Source of the DNA: Saprospiraceae bacterium | GTDB lineage: Bacteria > Bacteroidota > Bacteroidia > Chitinophagales > Saprospiraceae | DNA: 64,000 nucleotides | Direction: 5' to 3' | Assembly (NCBI GenBank): GCA_020631235.1 | Contig: JAHDHQ010000018.1 | Location: 1 to 64,000 of the forward strand | Shown here: positions 1 to 9,649 of the stretch, in pieces | Numbering within the stretch: the stretch's first letter is position 1 | Layout: every line of letters begins with the position of its first letter | Position numbers and translations under genes: made by a program | Notes under the pieces: model-generated | Told to the model about the DNA's origin: nothing | What the model saw: only the letters and a program-made list of their open reading frames with translations | Database searches by the model: none

Positions 1-51
<51 letters not shown>

Positions 52-56
52 CTACA

Positions 57-90
57 AAGACCCTAACTCATTGAGTTCAGGGTCTTTTTT
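57..90 (+). terminator. Rho-independent terminator after tRNA-fMet
   Basis: Positions 57-69 pair with 73-87 around a tiny loop with one bulged base, and a run of T follows (85-90). It directly follows the tRNA. It could also serve the convergent minus-strand barrel gene, although the T run on that strand is only three bases. Confidence 0.85.
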
Positions 91-151
91 GTTTATGCTC
101 ATCCATATCTATTTATTTTATTAAGTTATAATCTCAATAAAAACTATTTGG

Positions 152-1435
152 CTAGTGCAAAGAATATCCAGCCGTAAAAAAGTAGCTTAAGTTCTGGTCG
201 GGATAAGCTGCATATGGACTGATTCCATTATCCCATTCTACACCTAATTCTAAGAAAATCCTATTTCGTGCAAATCCAAATCCACCATCTGCTGCGTAAC
301 GGATACTTTTTACTCGATCATAAGCAATTAGTGTTTCTTCACTAGTCATTCCGAATCTTAGCGTGGCTTGGTGTACCTCATTAATGGCAGTGTTTACAAT
401 ACCTGCAACTCCTAGATCACCAAAAATATAAGGCTTATTCGTGCCGCGACTCACATAATACTGAAACCCACCTTTTACGTGCACATTATGAAACTTCATG
501 TTTACATCGTATGTGACATCATATGGTTCTATTCCAGATAATGGGACAAAATTTACGGTTTCTAATCCTGATATATTTAAGATGCCGTAATTAACAGAAA
601 ATCGGATGGCATATTTTGCTAGTTTCGAACCACGGTTAAATATAAAAAAGTAGCCAAGCCTAGGGGTGAGTTTATTTCCAAAATCTGCAATCCCAAGATT
701 TGGGTGAGGTTCTAAACGGGCGGATGTTTGAGTCATAGCTAAACCTAATTGAGGGCCATGGTAAATATGATTCTTACTGTAATTTATAGAATAATTAGGC
801 TCTACATTCTTACAATCAAGATATGCCTTAAATAATTTATTTAGGCTCTTTGCATTATAGCTTGTTTGAGCAATCTGCTCTTTGATACTCTCGCAATCTC
901 TAAACTTTATATCCAATTGAACTTTATAGGCCTCATCCGTCTGCATTATCTTTTTCTCCCCTACCTGCGTAGGTTTAGAAGCATAAATCAATAACTCCAA
1001 TGCTTGGTCTGATTTGGTAGTAAAGAAATGGCTGTTAGCGTTTTTATCATTAAAAAAATAGAGGTCGGCCTCCCCTTCTTGTAAAACTTTTAAGAAAACT
1101 ACATCTTCTAATTTTTCTCTTTCTTCCAATGATAGATTGCTCTTGTGTGTTATATCAATGTTGATTTCGTAAGAAATATATAAGTGTTCTCCATCATCCG
1201 TACCAAATTTTTCAATCGTGGAAGCTGTATAGCTTAGCTTTTTGCCATCATTACTAGAAAAATAAATATATTCGGGATTCTTGTACCAGTTTTCTACATA
1301 AATATTCCCTTTGATTTCTTCACCATTTTTCAATATCCATCCGGGTATAGCGATACCTGATTGGGCCATCAATAAAGAGGAAAAGAAAGTGATATAAAGT
1401 ATGAGTACTCTCTTCAACAATATGGGTTGTTTCAT
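152..1435 (-). CDS. Exported protein with C-terminal outer-membrane beta-barrel
   Basis: The 427 residues begin with a signal peptide (cleavage near MAQ-S, residue 24-25). A soluble N-terminal part follows (about 30-215), with a 'GWILKNGEEIKG' motif typical of a Bacteroidota family of exported proteins. The C-terminal part (about 220-427) shows alternating hydrophobic strands with glycine and aromatic residues and ends in an aromatic strand, as in PorT/OmpW-size barrels. Biochemical function is unknown. It starts 15 bases after the stop of the large adhesin-like gene upstream on the same strand, so the two are probably co-transcribed. The ATG is well placed for the signal peptide. Confidence 0.75.
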   Translation of the reverse strand: MKQPILLKRVLILYITFFSSLLMAQSGIAIPGWILKNGEEIKGNIYVENWYKNPEYIYFSSNDGKKLSYTASTIEKFGTDDGEHLYISYEINIDITHKSNLSLEEREKLEDVVFLKVLQEGEADLYFFNDKNANSHFFTTKSDQALELLIYASKPTQVGEKKIMQTDEAYKVQLDIKFRDCESIKEQIAQTSYNAKSLNKLFKAYLDCKNVEPNYSINYSKNHIYHGPQLGLAMTQTSARLEPHPNLGIADFGNKLTPRLGYFFIFNRGSKLAKYAIRFSVNYGILNISGLETVNFVPLSGIEPYDVTYDVNMKFHNVHVKGGFQYYVSRGTNKPYIFGDLGVAGIVNTAINEVHQATLRFGMTSEETLIAYDRVKSIRYAADGGFGFARNRIFLELGVEWDNGISPYAAYPDQNLSYFFTAGYSLH

Positions 1436-1450
1436 AAGGTATTCTTTAAT

Positions 1451-4400
1451 TTACTTTATTAAAATTACTCTTTCTGAAAATAAGTACTTAGGACTTTGAA
1501 AACTTAAAACGTACAATCCTGCAGGCAAATGAGTCACTGTAATCATTTCGGTTAATGTATCATTCCCATATCTTTTTTCCTTTGTTTGTTTAATTAATGC
1601 GCCATGATTATCATAGAGCTTCCAATGACCTTGCAGTGTTTTTACAAGATCCATTTCTATGTGTATGACATCTGTAACAGGATTGGGATAAATAGTAAAG
1701 CTAGCCAGATTTTGATTGTGGACAGAAGATGCAATGAGATCAAAAACCACCTCATTTTCACATGCATTAGCGTCTTGAACAAGGATGGTATATGTCTGGT
1801 TTGTTAAACCATCAAAGGTAGCTTCCATTTGGTAGTTTGCACCATCATCAATTGAGTACGAATAGTCTGGAGTACCTCCATTTGCTTCTACTGTAATACT
1901 GCCATTCATTGTTCCAGAATCAGGATTGAAACCAACAACATCTATGGTTAACGCTGGTGGGTCCATTAGTTCCACTTCCACCATTTGAGTACAAGCTAAG
2001 CTATCCATCATTTCTATAATGTAAGTACCAGCGGGTAAATCTTCGAATTTTCCATCGTCGTTTACTTCTCCATCTAAACTGTAAGTTACTCCTGAATATT
2101 CATCTAAAAGCTCAATATTTATTGATCCTGTAGAGTCCTGTGCACATTTAGGGTCAGATGCTATAATTTCTGAAACTTCTAATTCCCCTTCTAAAGCAAT
2201 GGTTATGTCATAATTAGCACTACATTGGTTCTCATCAGTAATTACTAATAGATAGTTATCACTTGCTAAGTCCATAAACTGACCATCAGAGGATACTTCG
2301 TCAATCGAATACCTCAATTCACCGACACCACCACTGGCCACTGCCACGATAGAACCTCCATTAGGTTCGAGACATGTAGCATTTGTAGTTACTAAAGAAT
2401 CTAAAACAATTTCAGAAGGCTCTTCCAAAATGATGGTCACTGAAGTCATACACCCGTTAGTATCCACGCATTCTAAAGCATAGGTTCCGGCTGCTTCATC
2501 CTCCAACAACTGAACAAAACCATCACTTTCAACACTTAAGTTTAAGGTATCTCCTTCTTCAGACAGAATATAATAAGGCGCAGTACCACCTGTTATATAG
2601 GCGCTAGCTGCCCCATTTATATCTCCAAAACAAGATGGATAAGTAGTTTCTACACTCTCAATGACTAGCTCATCTGGCTCGGTAATGGTAAATGTAAGAT
2701 TGGCGGTTTCATTGTTCTCGTCAGTTATGATTAGGGTATATTCTCCACTCTCCAAATCATCAAATTTTGGTTCTGATTGGTTAGGACCACTATTCAAACT
2801 ATACATTAATTCACCAAAGCCGCCCCAGGCATCAATGGATATCGATCCATCAGCATCACCAAAGCAGGTGATATGCTGGAGTTCAAAACTTGCCTGAATA
2901 TCCATAAAAATCTCAAAATCTAATGACGTTGTACAACCATTTTGAGTACTTACAACTACCGTATGGACACCTGCAGGCAATTCATTAAATATTCCATCTT
3001 GGTTTGAATCATTGCCTATGGCAAAACTGACATCCAACATATTTGCACTAAAGCTAGCTGTACCATCAGCGGCGGAATCATCTGAGGCATAACTGGAAGC
3101 GAGTAACTCTGTGGTGAGTTCTTCTGGTTCAGTTAGCACAAAACATTCGCTAAGATCACAATCATTATCTAAATCAGTCATGACTACACAATATGTACCT
3201 GCTCCCAAGTTTTCTTGACTTTGAGCATCTTCGATTGTATTTGGGCCCGTCCATAAAAAACTGGCATTTCCGTCTTGAATATTGATATTTATAGATCCAT
3301 TTAATGGACCATTGGCTGAGTGGCAACTTGGGTTTGTGACCATGGCATCATAGGCAACTATACCTCCAACCGTGGCTGATATACTTGCCATACAAGATTG
3401 TTCATCTGTCGCGAAAATAGTATGTGTTTTTGCGGCAATGTTTTCAAAGAAACCAGTTTCGTTAGTTTCAGTTTCGAGTGTGTAGCTTACAATACCTTGA
3501 TTGTTTACAGCTTCTAGCTTGACACTTCCACTTGTTGGGTTTTCGCAAGTAGCGTCTTGTATCTCTACAATGTTTAAACTCATGGCAGGCGGCTCATCAA
3601 TGGACATCGAATCGGCGTGTGTACAACCATTCACATCTACCATGATTACCTCATAATGTCCAGGCGATAAGTTCTCAAATACACCTGTAGTATTAAGTTC
3701 ATCTTCTATCTGATACATGTATGGGGCTGTACCACCATCTGCTGTTATCTGTCCAATGCCATCGCTTCCATTAAAGCACGAAACACTTTCCGTAACAATG
3801 GTATCTGTATTAAGTATGTGCTGTGGTGATAAATTAAAGCTAGTGCTGACTTCACAACCAAAAGTATCAATGACCATCACTTCATACAATCCGGCTTGTA
3901 ATCCACTTTGATCTTGCTGGTTAATCCCTACACCGTTGCCGGACCAGACAAAAGAATATGGCTGACCTAAGGAATCTAAACTTAAATGAATAAAACCATC
4001 GCTACTATTTATACAAGTAGGTTGTCCAATGTCGCTTTGTATTGTAAAAGCAGCTTCTTGCATAATCTCCACAGGAATGGTTTGAGTACAACCTGCAGAA
4101 TCCATAGCCGTGGCTTGATATAATCCAGCATTTAGCGTATCAAAAAGAGCACTCATTTGATAAAGGCCACTGTCTAAAGAGTATGTAAAACTACCAAGCC
4201 CTCCTGAAGCATTTAATAAAATACTGCCATTCGCAAAAGTATCGCAAGTTGCATTAAATACCGTATCTAAAACAAAATCAAAAGAATCAAGGATACCTAC
4301 GGTTGCCTCAATCATAGCCACACATCCAGCACCATCTATGACTATCACATCGTAATCATCCGGGCCAAGTTCATCTATTATAGAGTCAGTTTCGAAAAAG

Positions 4401-5809
4401 ACTCCATCAGCGGAGTAATCAAAATCACCTACACCACCCATGGCCTCAATAGCAATGGAACCATTAGTTGCACTAGAGCACGCAGCGAAATCTATATTTG
4501 TTATGCTTAATTCTATCTCTGGATTGGACCCAACTGTGACTTCGATACTTGCAGGGCAATTCCCTTCATCGAACGCTGTAAGTAAATAAACTCCGGCAGC
4601 TAAATTGTCAAAGATTCCATATTGTTGTAAAGGCCCTCCATCTATTGAATACAAATACTCATCTCCAGAACCTCCATTTCCTACAACCTCGATAGAACCT
4701 TCAGCTTCACCAAAACATTCATTATCAATCACCTCATACACACTAATCCCTACTGGAGGAGGATCAACTAAAGTAGTACTCACTGTTTCTATCATGCCTT
4801 CAGCATCTTCTACTGTGAAAGTGTACATTCCTGCAGTAAGTCCATAAAAATCTCCCGTAGATTGCACTGGGCCTCCATTAACCGAGTACATGTAAGGGGG
4901 CATTCCACCTGTGACGGCAACATATACTTCCCCTGTATTTTGCCCAACACAATAAGGATCTTCTTGCGCTCCAATACTTACTATAAGTTGGGCTGGAGGT
5001 ATGCAGCTAATCAAAACGCTTCCATTTTGATTATTCCCTCCTCCCATTTGACCATCAACATTGGACAAAATCTCAGCATTATAAAGCGTACTTACATAAG
5101 AATCGCCGCCTTTACCATTTAAGCTTCCTGTGGCTGCACCATCGCCGCCTTTATATCCACCGGCACCGCCTCCACCAGTACCTGAACCACCTCCGCCTCC
5201 ACCAAAACCGCTTCCACCAGGTCCTGCCACTACACCTTGCAAACCTCCTTGTCCTTGTCCATTTACATTACCTTCACCACCTCCACTGCCAGCTAAACCA
5301 TCCATTCCGTCTTCATTAAAACCGCCTCCGCCACTTGCACCTGGACCATCTCCTCCTTCAGGAGTACTATTCGTATTAGCAAAACCTCCTTGACCTTCAA
5401 TAGCTTGACCTCCACCGCCACCTGCTGCTGCAGCTATTAATACATCGGTATTGTTAATGATGACTGCAGTACCACCTCCGCCACCGCCACCGCCAGGGCT
5501 TCCTATCGCGTCAAAGCCAGATTGGCCAACAATAATTAACAACTCGTCACCTCCAGAAACTTCAAATCTTGCCGACAAAAATGCTCCAGAACCTCCATCA
5601 CTTTGTGGATTTCCAGACCATATAAAATCGCCTCCATCTGCTCCTTCCGCTTCTATTTCTATGGTATATGTTTCGTTGGGAGCACCAGGTATCACATAAG
5701 TATGTTCACCTATGCTTGTAAAGTTTTGATCAGAAAAGCACTGCGCATTTATATGATCTATGATAAGAAAAAGAATAAAGACCGAACAAAGCAGAGGACG
5801 AACGAACAT
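1451..5809 (-). CDS. Giant T9SS-exported adhesin-like protein: glycine-rich domain plus SprB repeats
   Basis: The 1452 residues start with a signal peptide (cleavage near residue 22, INA-Q). A glycine-rich domain spans about 28-268 and has the layout of the ALK/LTK receptor glycine-rich region (Pfam Gly_rich): beta-strand segments, then long Gly runs such as GGGGGGGG and AAAAGGGGG. I count about 14 SprB-type repeats (about 270-1365), each roughly 75 residues, mostly with Cys near the start, a GG/PYxYS centre, an F..L..G.Y turn and an ending D..GC. Repeats 1, 9, 10 and 14 lack one or both cysteines. The C-terminus (about 1375-1452) is a T9SS type A sorting domain (IYPNPVTD, then GLYVLSF). It is expected on the cell surface or secreted. 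SprB is a gliding adhesin in Flavobacterium, but an adhesin role here is inference. Confidence 0.9.
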   Translation of the reverse strand: MFVRPLLCSVFILFLIIDHINAQCFSDQNFTSIGEHTYVIPGAPNETYTIEIEAEGADGGDFIWSGNPQSDGGSGAFLSARFEVSGGDELLIIVGQSGFDAIGSPGGGGGGGGTAVIINNTDVLIAAAAGGGGGQAIEGQGGFANTNSTPEGGDGPGASGGGGFNEDGMDGLAGSGGGEGNVNGQGQGGLQGVVAGPGGSGFGGGGGGSGTGGGGAGGYKGGDGAATGSLNGKGGDSYVSTLYNAEILSNVDGQMGGGNNQNGSVLISCIPPAQLIVSIGAQEDPYCVGQNTGEVYVAVTGGMPPYMYSVNGGPVQSTGDFYGLTAGMYTFTVEDAEGMIETVSTTLVDPPPVGISVYEVIDNECFGEAEGSIEVVGNGGSGDEYLYSIDGGPLQQYGIFDNLAAGVYLLTAFDEGNCPASIEVTVGSNPEIELSITNIDFAACSSATNGSIAIEAMGGVGDFDYSADGVFFETDSIIDELGPDDYDVIVIDGAGCVAMIEATVGILDSFDFVLDTVFNATCDTFANGSILLNASGGLGSFTYSLDSGLYQMSALFDTLNAGLYQATAMDSAGCTQTIPVEIMQEAAFTIQSDIGQPTCINSSDGFIHLSLDSLGQPYSFVWSGNGVGINQQDQSGLQAGLYEVMVIDTFGCEVSTSFNLSPQHILNTDTIVTESVSCFNGSDGIGQITADGGTAPYMYQIEDELNTTGVFENLSPGHYEVIMVDVNGCTHADSMSIDEPPAMSLNIVEIQDATCENPTSGSVKLEAVNNQGIVSYTLETETNETGFFENIAAKTHTIFATDEQSCMASISATVGGIVAYDAMVTNPSCHSANGPLNGSININIQDGNASFLWTGPNTIEDAQSQENLGAGTYCVVMTDLDNDCDLSECFVLTEPEELTTELLASSYASDDSAADGTASFSANMLDVSFAIGNDSNQDGIFNELPAGVHTVVVSTQNGCTTSLDFEIFMDIQASFELQHITCFGDADGSISIDAWGGFGELMYSLNSGPNQSEPKFDDLESGEYTLIITDENNETANLTFTITEPDELVIESVETTYPSCFGDINGAASAYITGGTAPYYILSEEGDTLNLSVESDGFVQLLEDEAAGTYALECVDTNGCMTSVTIILEEPSEIVLDSLVTTNATCLEPNGGSIVAVASGGVGELRYSIDEVSSDGQFMDLASDNYLLVITDENQCSANYDITIALEGELEVSEIIASDPKCAQDSTGSINIELLDEYSGVTYSLDGEVNDDGKFEDLPAGTYIIEMMDSLACTQMVEVELMDPPALTIDVVGFNPDSGTMNGSITVEANGGTPDYSYSIDDGANYQMEATFDGLTNQTYTILVQDANACENEVVFDLIASSVHNQNLASFTIYPNPVTDVIHIEMDLVKTLQGHWKLYDNHGALIKQTKEKRYGNDTLTEMITVTHLPAGLYVLSFQSPKYLFSERVILIK

Positions 5810-5836
5810 AATATTAAGTTTAGTTGGTTTTACTAG

Positions 5837-5884
5837 AAATTACCTTGAGTTTAAGCATTATATAGTTGCTAGTCAAGGTAATTT
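5837..5884. repeat. Perfect 12-bp inverted repeat upstream of the adhesin gene
   Basis: Arm AAATTACCTTGA (5837-5848) and its exact reverse complement (5873-5884) flank a 24-base spacer. It lies between the truA stop and the start of the giant adhesin gene. No T run follows on either strand, so it is not a classical terminator. A regulator binding site or a leader RNA hairpin about 30-75 bases before the adhesin start is possible. Confidence 0.55.
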
Positions 5885-5930
5885 ATCAAAAGAGCCTTTA
5901 CAATATAAGCTTTTCGTTCAAGAGTTTATA

Positions 5931-6680
5931 CTATCCATCTGCATTATGCGTTGTATACTCCACTTTACTGAGAAATAAACCTTTCGCTAGGGCTTTAGTG
6001 GGAAATGTCGGTGCTTGCCCAGTCTGAAAACAGGTTTCTAATGCAGTAATGTCCATTTTACCTGTTGATATTTCTATTATTCTAGCCATTAATAATCTAA
6101 CCATGGATTGCAAAAATCGATTGGCTGAAATCGAAAATATCAAGTCATTATCCTGATAAGTATAGCTCAAGTGAAAAAGGCTGCAGATTGTATCTTTATA
6201 TTGATTTGGCTTTTTACACATGGATTTAAAATCGGATTGAAGTCGTATGCAATGGATGGCATTATCCAGATGGTTTTTGTCCAATGTTTTGCTGTCAAGA
6301 AATACGCTATACCTTTGTTTGAAGGGGTTAGGTTTTGTATGATAGTGGTACTTGTATGTTCTTTTAATAGCACTATATTGGGCATGGAAAGTCTTAGACA
6401 CCGGATAAAATTCTAATACTCTAATGTCTTGCGGTAGCATCAAGTTTAAGCGTACTACTGGATCATATAACATTGGACCATCAAAATCCACATGAAAGAA
6501 ATATTCACTGGCATGAACACCCGCATCAGTGCGACCACATCCAAAAATGGTCGTTTCTTTCTTCCAAAGTTTAGTTAAAGTATCCTCAATAGTTTGTTGG
6601 ATCGTTATGATAGGGCTGTTTTGTCTTTGCCATCCGCTGTAGTTGGTTCCATCGTAGGCTATTTTTGCCAAATATCGCAT
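5931..6680 (-). CDS. truA: tRNA pseudouridine(38-40) synthase TruA
   Basis: The 249 residues are full length for TruA. The N-terminal motif (AYDGTNYSGWQRQ) and the catalytic box GRTDAGVHA, with Asp52 as the nucleophile, are intact. TruA isomerises uridines 38-40 in the anticodon stem-loop of many tRNAs in the cytoplasm. The gene is followed on the same strand by the adhesin gene after about 120 bases holding an inverted repeat, so the two are likely separate units. It lies just downstream of the caspase-like gene (60-base gap). Confidence 0.96.
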   Translation of the reverse strand: MRYLAKIAYDGTNYSGWQRQNSPIITIQQTIEDTLTKLWKKETTIFGCGRTDAGVHASEYFFHVDFDGPMLYDPVVRLNLMLPQDIRVLEFYPVSKTFHAQYSAIKRTYKYHYHTKPNPFKQRYSVFLDSKTLDKNHLDNAIHCIRLQSDFKSMCKKPNQYKDTICSLFHLSYTYQDNDLIFSISANRFLQSMVRLLMARIIEISTGKMDITALETCFQTGQAPTFPTKALAKGLFLSKVEYTTHNADG

Positions 6681-6740
6681 GGTTAAAAATACTTAATTTA
6701 GCCATGATGGGTCTAAAAGTTACACAAGCATTTTGTTCAT

Positions 6741-8693
6741 TTATTGACCAATAATTTGGAAATATACGGTTTCTGTACCTACTTCTTCGATGCTGGGTTT
6801 TCTAATTTTTGCACCTCTTGTAGACTCTTCTTGGAAAGTAGCTGCCATCAAGGCCTCGAACGGATGATCAGATGATGGTCCTCTGGTGGAAGCACCTCGA
6901 GATCTTATGATGCCCGACAAATCTAAAGGCTCATTCGACCCGATCAATTTAAGTACTTCATCTCCAAAAGGCTCTCCAATTTCTATTGAATAATCGGTAA
7001 TAAAGGTTTCACCAGGTTTTAGATAATACTCATCCGCCGTATAGCCTAATTCTACTGCAGGAATAATGACATTAACCACATTATCAGGTTGTATATCTAA
7101 CATGCTAAAATAAGCGGGCTTTGTTCCTTCATTGCTAATTTTCAATTTAATACAAGTACCTATTTCTATTTGGATACTCGATTGGCTATTAAAAGATTGT
7201 AATTGATTTGACTCATCATTACAATCTACTTCGATGATCTCTGTGGTGAGTAAATAACTCGAAGCATCAGATTCGAAACTTCGCAGGTATTTACCTTGAG
7301 TATAAGATTTAATGGCAGATTCCAACTGACCCAAGGTACGTGCTTCTTTGCCATCGATAAAAGGCTTTTCGAATAGAGTGACCCCATCTCGAGTCATTAA
7401 GCTTAACACTAAATCTACATCCTCAATCAAATACAATTCAGGATTCGCTTCTTGCCACTGGATGAATGGTTGTTCCAAGATAGACTTACTGACTTGACTC
7501 CAAGGACTTTCTTCATTTATTTGGCTGGACATAGAACACAATATTGGAGGTAGTGTTCTTTCAGCAATTTTGATCTTATAAAGTCGATCTGCATCTTCAT
7601 TAACGGCTACATCTAATCTCACCTCTGATCTGTTTAACAAGGCCTTGGTAATCACACCATTCGAGAGAACCTTTTGATCGTTTACATCTATAAGTTGGAT
7701 TTGAGTGCCTTCAAATACATCTCCCATTGTACCTATATCTACCACAATTTTTTGCTCATTTACAAATGAGTTAATCGAAAATAAATAGTCCTTTCTACTC
7801 GCTTCTCCGCCTAAAAAATAAACATCAGCCGGGCCTTCCCACTGTGGATTTTGTCGAGGAGCAATACTTTTCATTTTTAAACTAAGGCGATCAAACAATT
7901 CGTCAAAGGACATAGGATTGGTCATTTTGCTTACAATGGAATAAAAAGCAAAACTTAAGCTGCCCACTGGTTTATCCTGATCGTCTGTAGTTTCATAATT
8001 TAGCTCTCTACTGCTAGCTCCAAAATAACTAGCCATCGGCGCTAATTGCTTATCATCTCCAGCATAAATTCCCATCGTGGATTCTTGAGTCGTTTGACTA
8101 GCACTCAAATTATTTATGTTTGATGGCGCCATGATTTGATCAGTGCCTCTCGCTAAACCTAATCCTCTGGTGCCGCTGCCTGAATGACACGAGTCTAAAA
8201 TGACCACGACTTGGCCCTTATCACCTAATATTTCCCTGTACTTATTAGTCCATTTTCCTATTATATCATCTCGGATTAAATATTGGCCTTCATTAAAACC
8301 TTCAAGCCATTTAATAGGTGAATTATAGGGAACAATAGCTTCATCCAGATTGTCAATTTCGTCTCCATTATCGTCTACAACTTGCTGACCGTGACCCGAA
8401 AAATGAATGAATAAGATATCTCCTTTCTTAAGTTTTGATTCGATGTTGGCAAAGGCACTTAAAATTGCAGATTTTGTAGCCTCCTTATCTTGAAGCATCA
8501 TCATATTCTTTTTCTGAAATCCTAATTTGATGAGTGCTCCTTCTACATGGGGAATATCATTATGACTAGAAATATCAGGCCAGCCACCATCTGTCGGATA
8601 ATCTCCAATGGCTATGATTAGGGCGTGTTTTTCGGCTTTCAGGTTAAGTGCCGAAAGAAATAATAAGATGCATATGGTTATATAATATCTCAT
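6741..8693 (-). CDS. Exported caspase-family (C14) peptidase with DUF4384-like C-terminus
   Basis: The 650 residues carry a signal peptide (cleavage near residue 20). The caspase-like domain (about 22-300) has the His in FSGHG (His101) and the Cys in LDSCHSG (Cys169), so the catalytic dyad is intact. The long middle region is mostly beta-strand and unassigned. Residues about 490-600 (CIKLKISNEGTKPAYF, then LKPGETF) resemble DUF4384, often joined to caspase domains in bacteria. Metacaspases usually cleave after Arg/Lys. The export signal places this one in the periplasm or outside. It starts 5 bases after the stop of a small exported-protein gene, so the two form an operon. Substrate unknown. 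Confidence 0.88.
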   Translation of the reverse strand: MRYYITICILLFLSALNLKAEKHALIIAIGDYPTDGGWPDISSHNDIPHVEGALIKLGFQKKNMMMLQDKEATKSAILSAFANIESKLKKGDILFIHFSGHGQQVVDDNGDEIDNLDEAIVPYNSPIKWLEGFNEGQYLIRDDIIGKWTNKYREILGDKGQVVVILDSCHSGSGTRGLGLARGTDQIMAPSNINNLSASQTTQESTMGIYAGDDKQLAPMASYFGASSRELNYETTDDQDKPVGSLSFAFYSIVSKMTNPMSFDELFDRLSLKMKSIAPRQNPQWEGPADVYFLGGEASRKDYLFSINSFVNEQKIVVDIGTMGDVFEGTQIQLIDVNDQKVLSNGVITKALLNRSEVRLDVAVNEDADRLYKIKIAERTLPPILCSMSSQINEESPWSQVSKSILEQPFIQWQEANPELYLIEDVDLVLSLMTRDGVTLFEKPFIDGKEARTLGQLESAIKSYTQGKYLRSFESDASSYLLTTEIIEVDCNDESNQLQSFNSQSSIQIEIGTCIKLKISNEGTKPAYFSMLDIQPDNVVNVIIPAVELGYTADEYYLKPGETFITDYSIEIGEPFGDEVLKLIGSNEPLDLSGIIRSRGASTRGPSSDHPFEALMAATFQEESTRGAKIRKPSIEEVGTETVYFQIIGQ

Positions 8694-8698
8694 AGTAT

Positions 8699-9490
8699 TT
8701 ACTCAATAATTTGGGCAACATCTTTTAAGAATGCAGATTTCCTTTGACTATTTTTTAATAGAATATCTGCCTTTCTAAACAATTTATATTTAAGATAGAA
8801 GCAAATTAATCGCTCAATAGGTACTTTTTCCTCAATCAATTTGCGCTCTTGTTTTTCAAGATTATACTTTGTCTTTTCTGATGCAAAAATAATCGAAGAA
8901 GAAAGAATGTTCGTTTCGGTCTGCAAGTCTATTTGAAGTGAAATATCTTCTTTTCTTTTTCTCAATCCATGCAGATGATGAATAATCGTTTCATTCTTGC
9001 ATTTACCATATGTAATGGTGTCTTTTTCATATAACACAGAGTAACTAAAATTTTTCTTTCGATCTTTACTCTTAAGCATTATTTGATCAGTAAGAATTAA
9101 TTCATCTGGTTTTAAGTTTAGAATAGGAATTTCTTTCTTGTCTGAATTTATGACTAACTCTTCAAATAGTACTTTATCCAAGGATCTGTGCGAGGTTAAA
9201 AAACCAAAACTTCCCTTTCTAAACCCATTTTTTTGCCTCAATATACCTTCAGTGATGGTTCCTTTAAAAGGACCTTTTAAATAATGCACTTTCTCTTTAG
9301 GAAGCGCTTGTACCAAGATATATTCATTAGTGTCTAGTTGTATTAAAAAGTTATCACTTAATGTATCACTTACACTTATAGTGGCTTCCTTTTTTTCTAT
9401 AGCAAGCACATGAAATTTTTCCGTCACAGAGCATTGACTGCATACGAACACAATTCCGAATGAGCTAAGTATAGCCATTATTCTACTCAT
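8699..9490 (-). CDS. Exported protein of unknown function, partner of the caspase-like gene
   Basis: The 263 residues have an N-terminal hydrophobic segment (residues 4-16) followed by Cys17 and Cys20. A lipoprotein is possible but the lipobox is poor. Residues about 25-85 look like the ligand-like fold of FecR-type or caspase-associated surface proteins (alternating beta strands, KVHYLKGPFKGTI), but the match is weak. The C-terminal third is charged and helical. It is the first gene of a two-gene unit with the caspase-like peptidase, which suggests a regulator, anchor or substrate for it. That role is inferred only from position. Confidence 0.6.
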   Translation of the reverse strand: MSRIMAILSSFGIVFVCSQCSVTEKFHVLAIEKKEATISVSDTLSDNFLIQLDTNEYILVQALPKEKVHYLKGPFKGTITEGILRQKNGFRKGSFGFLTSHRSLDKVLFEELVINSDKKEIPILNLKPDELILTDQIMLKSKDRKKNFSYSVLYEKDTITYGKCKNETIIHHLHGLRKRKEDISLQIDLQTETNILSSSIIFASEKTKYNLEKQERKLIEEKVPIERLICFYLKYKLFRKADILLKNSQRKSAFLKDVAQIIE

Positions 9491-9637
9491 TGTAAATCTA
9501 GCATTAGTAAGGAATTCAACATTACTAAATTCAAGATAAAAAAATTATAGATTGGCTTATGAATGTCTAAGACCTAATTCTTAATGGGATCTAATATATA
9601 ATTTCAAAATTCTATAGAAATTAGGCAAACAATATCC

Positions 9638-9645
9638 TACATTTG
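9638..9645 (+). promoter_or_regulatory. Possible Bacteroidota -7 box
   Basis: TACATTTG fits the TANNTTTG consensus of the Bacteroidota primary sigma factor. It ends four bases before the ATG of the glycosyltransferase, so a transcript from it would be nearly leaderless. I see no good -33 TTG, which keeps this tentative. Confidence 0.35.
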
Positions 9646-9649
9646 ATTT

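Noticed and set aside
2661-4847. Several plus-strand open frames within the SprB repeats
   Set aside because: They recur with the repeat period and mirror the minus-strand coding sequence; no independent coding support.
1451-5365. A CRISPR-like or tandem DNA repeat array in the adhesin gene
   Set aside because: The periodicity is at protein level (SprB repeats of about 75 residues); the DNA copies are too diverged for a repeat array.
5130-5700. Plus-strand proline-rich open frames opposite the glycine-rich region
   Set aside because: They are the antisense image of GGN codons in the adhesin gene, with no signal, start context or domain of their own.
9599-9622. Palindromic ATTTC/GAAAT in front of the GT4 gene
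   Set aside because: Only 5 bp in AT-rich DNA; not distinguishable from chance.
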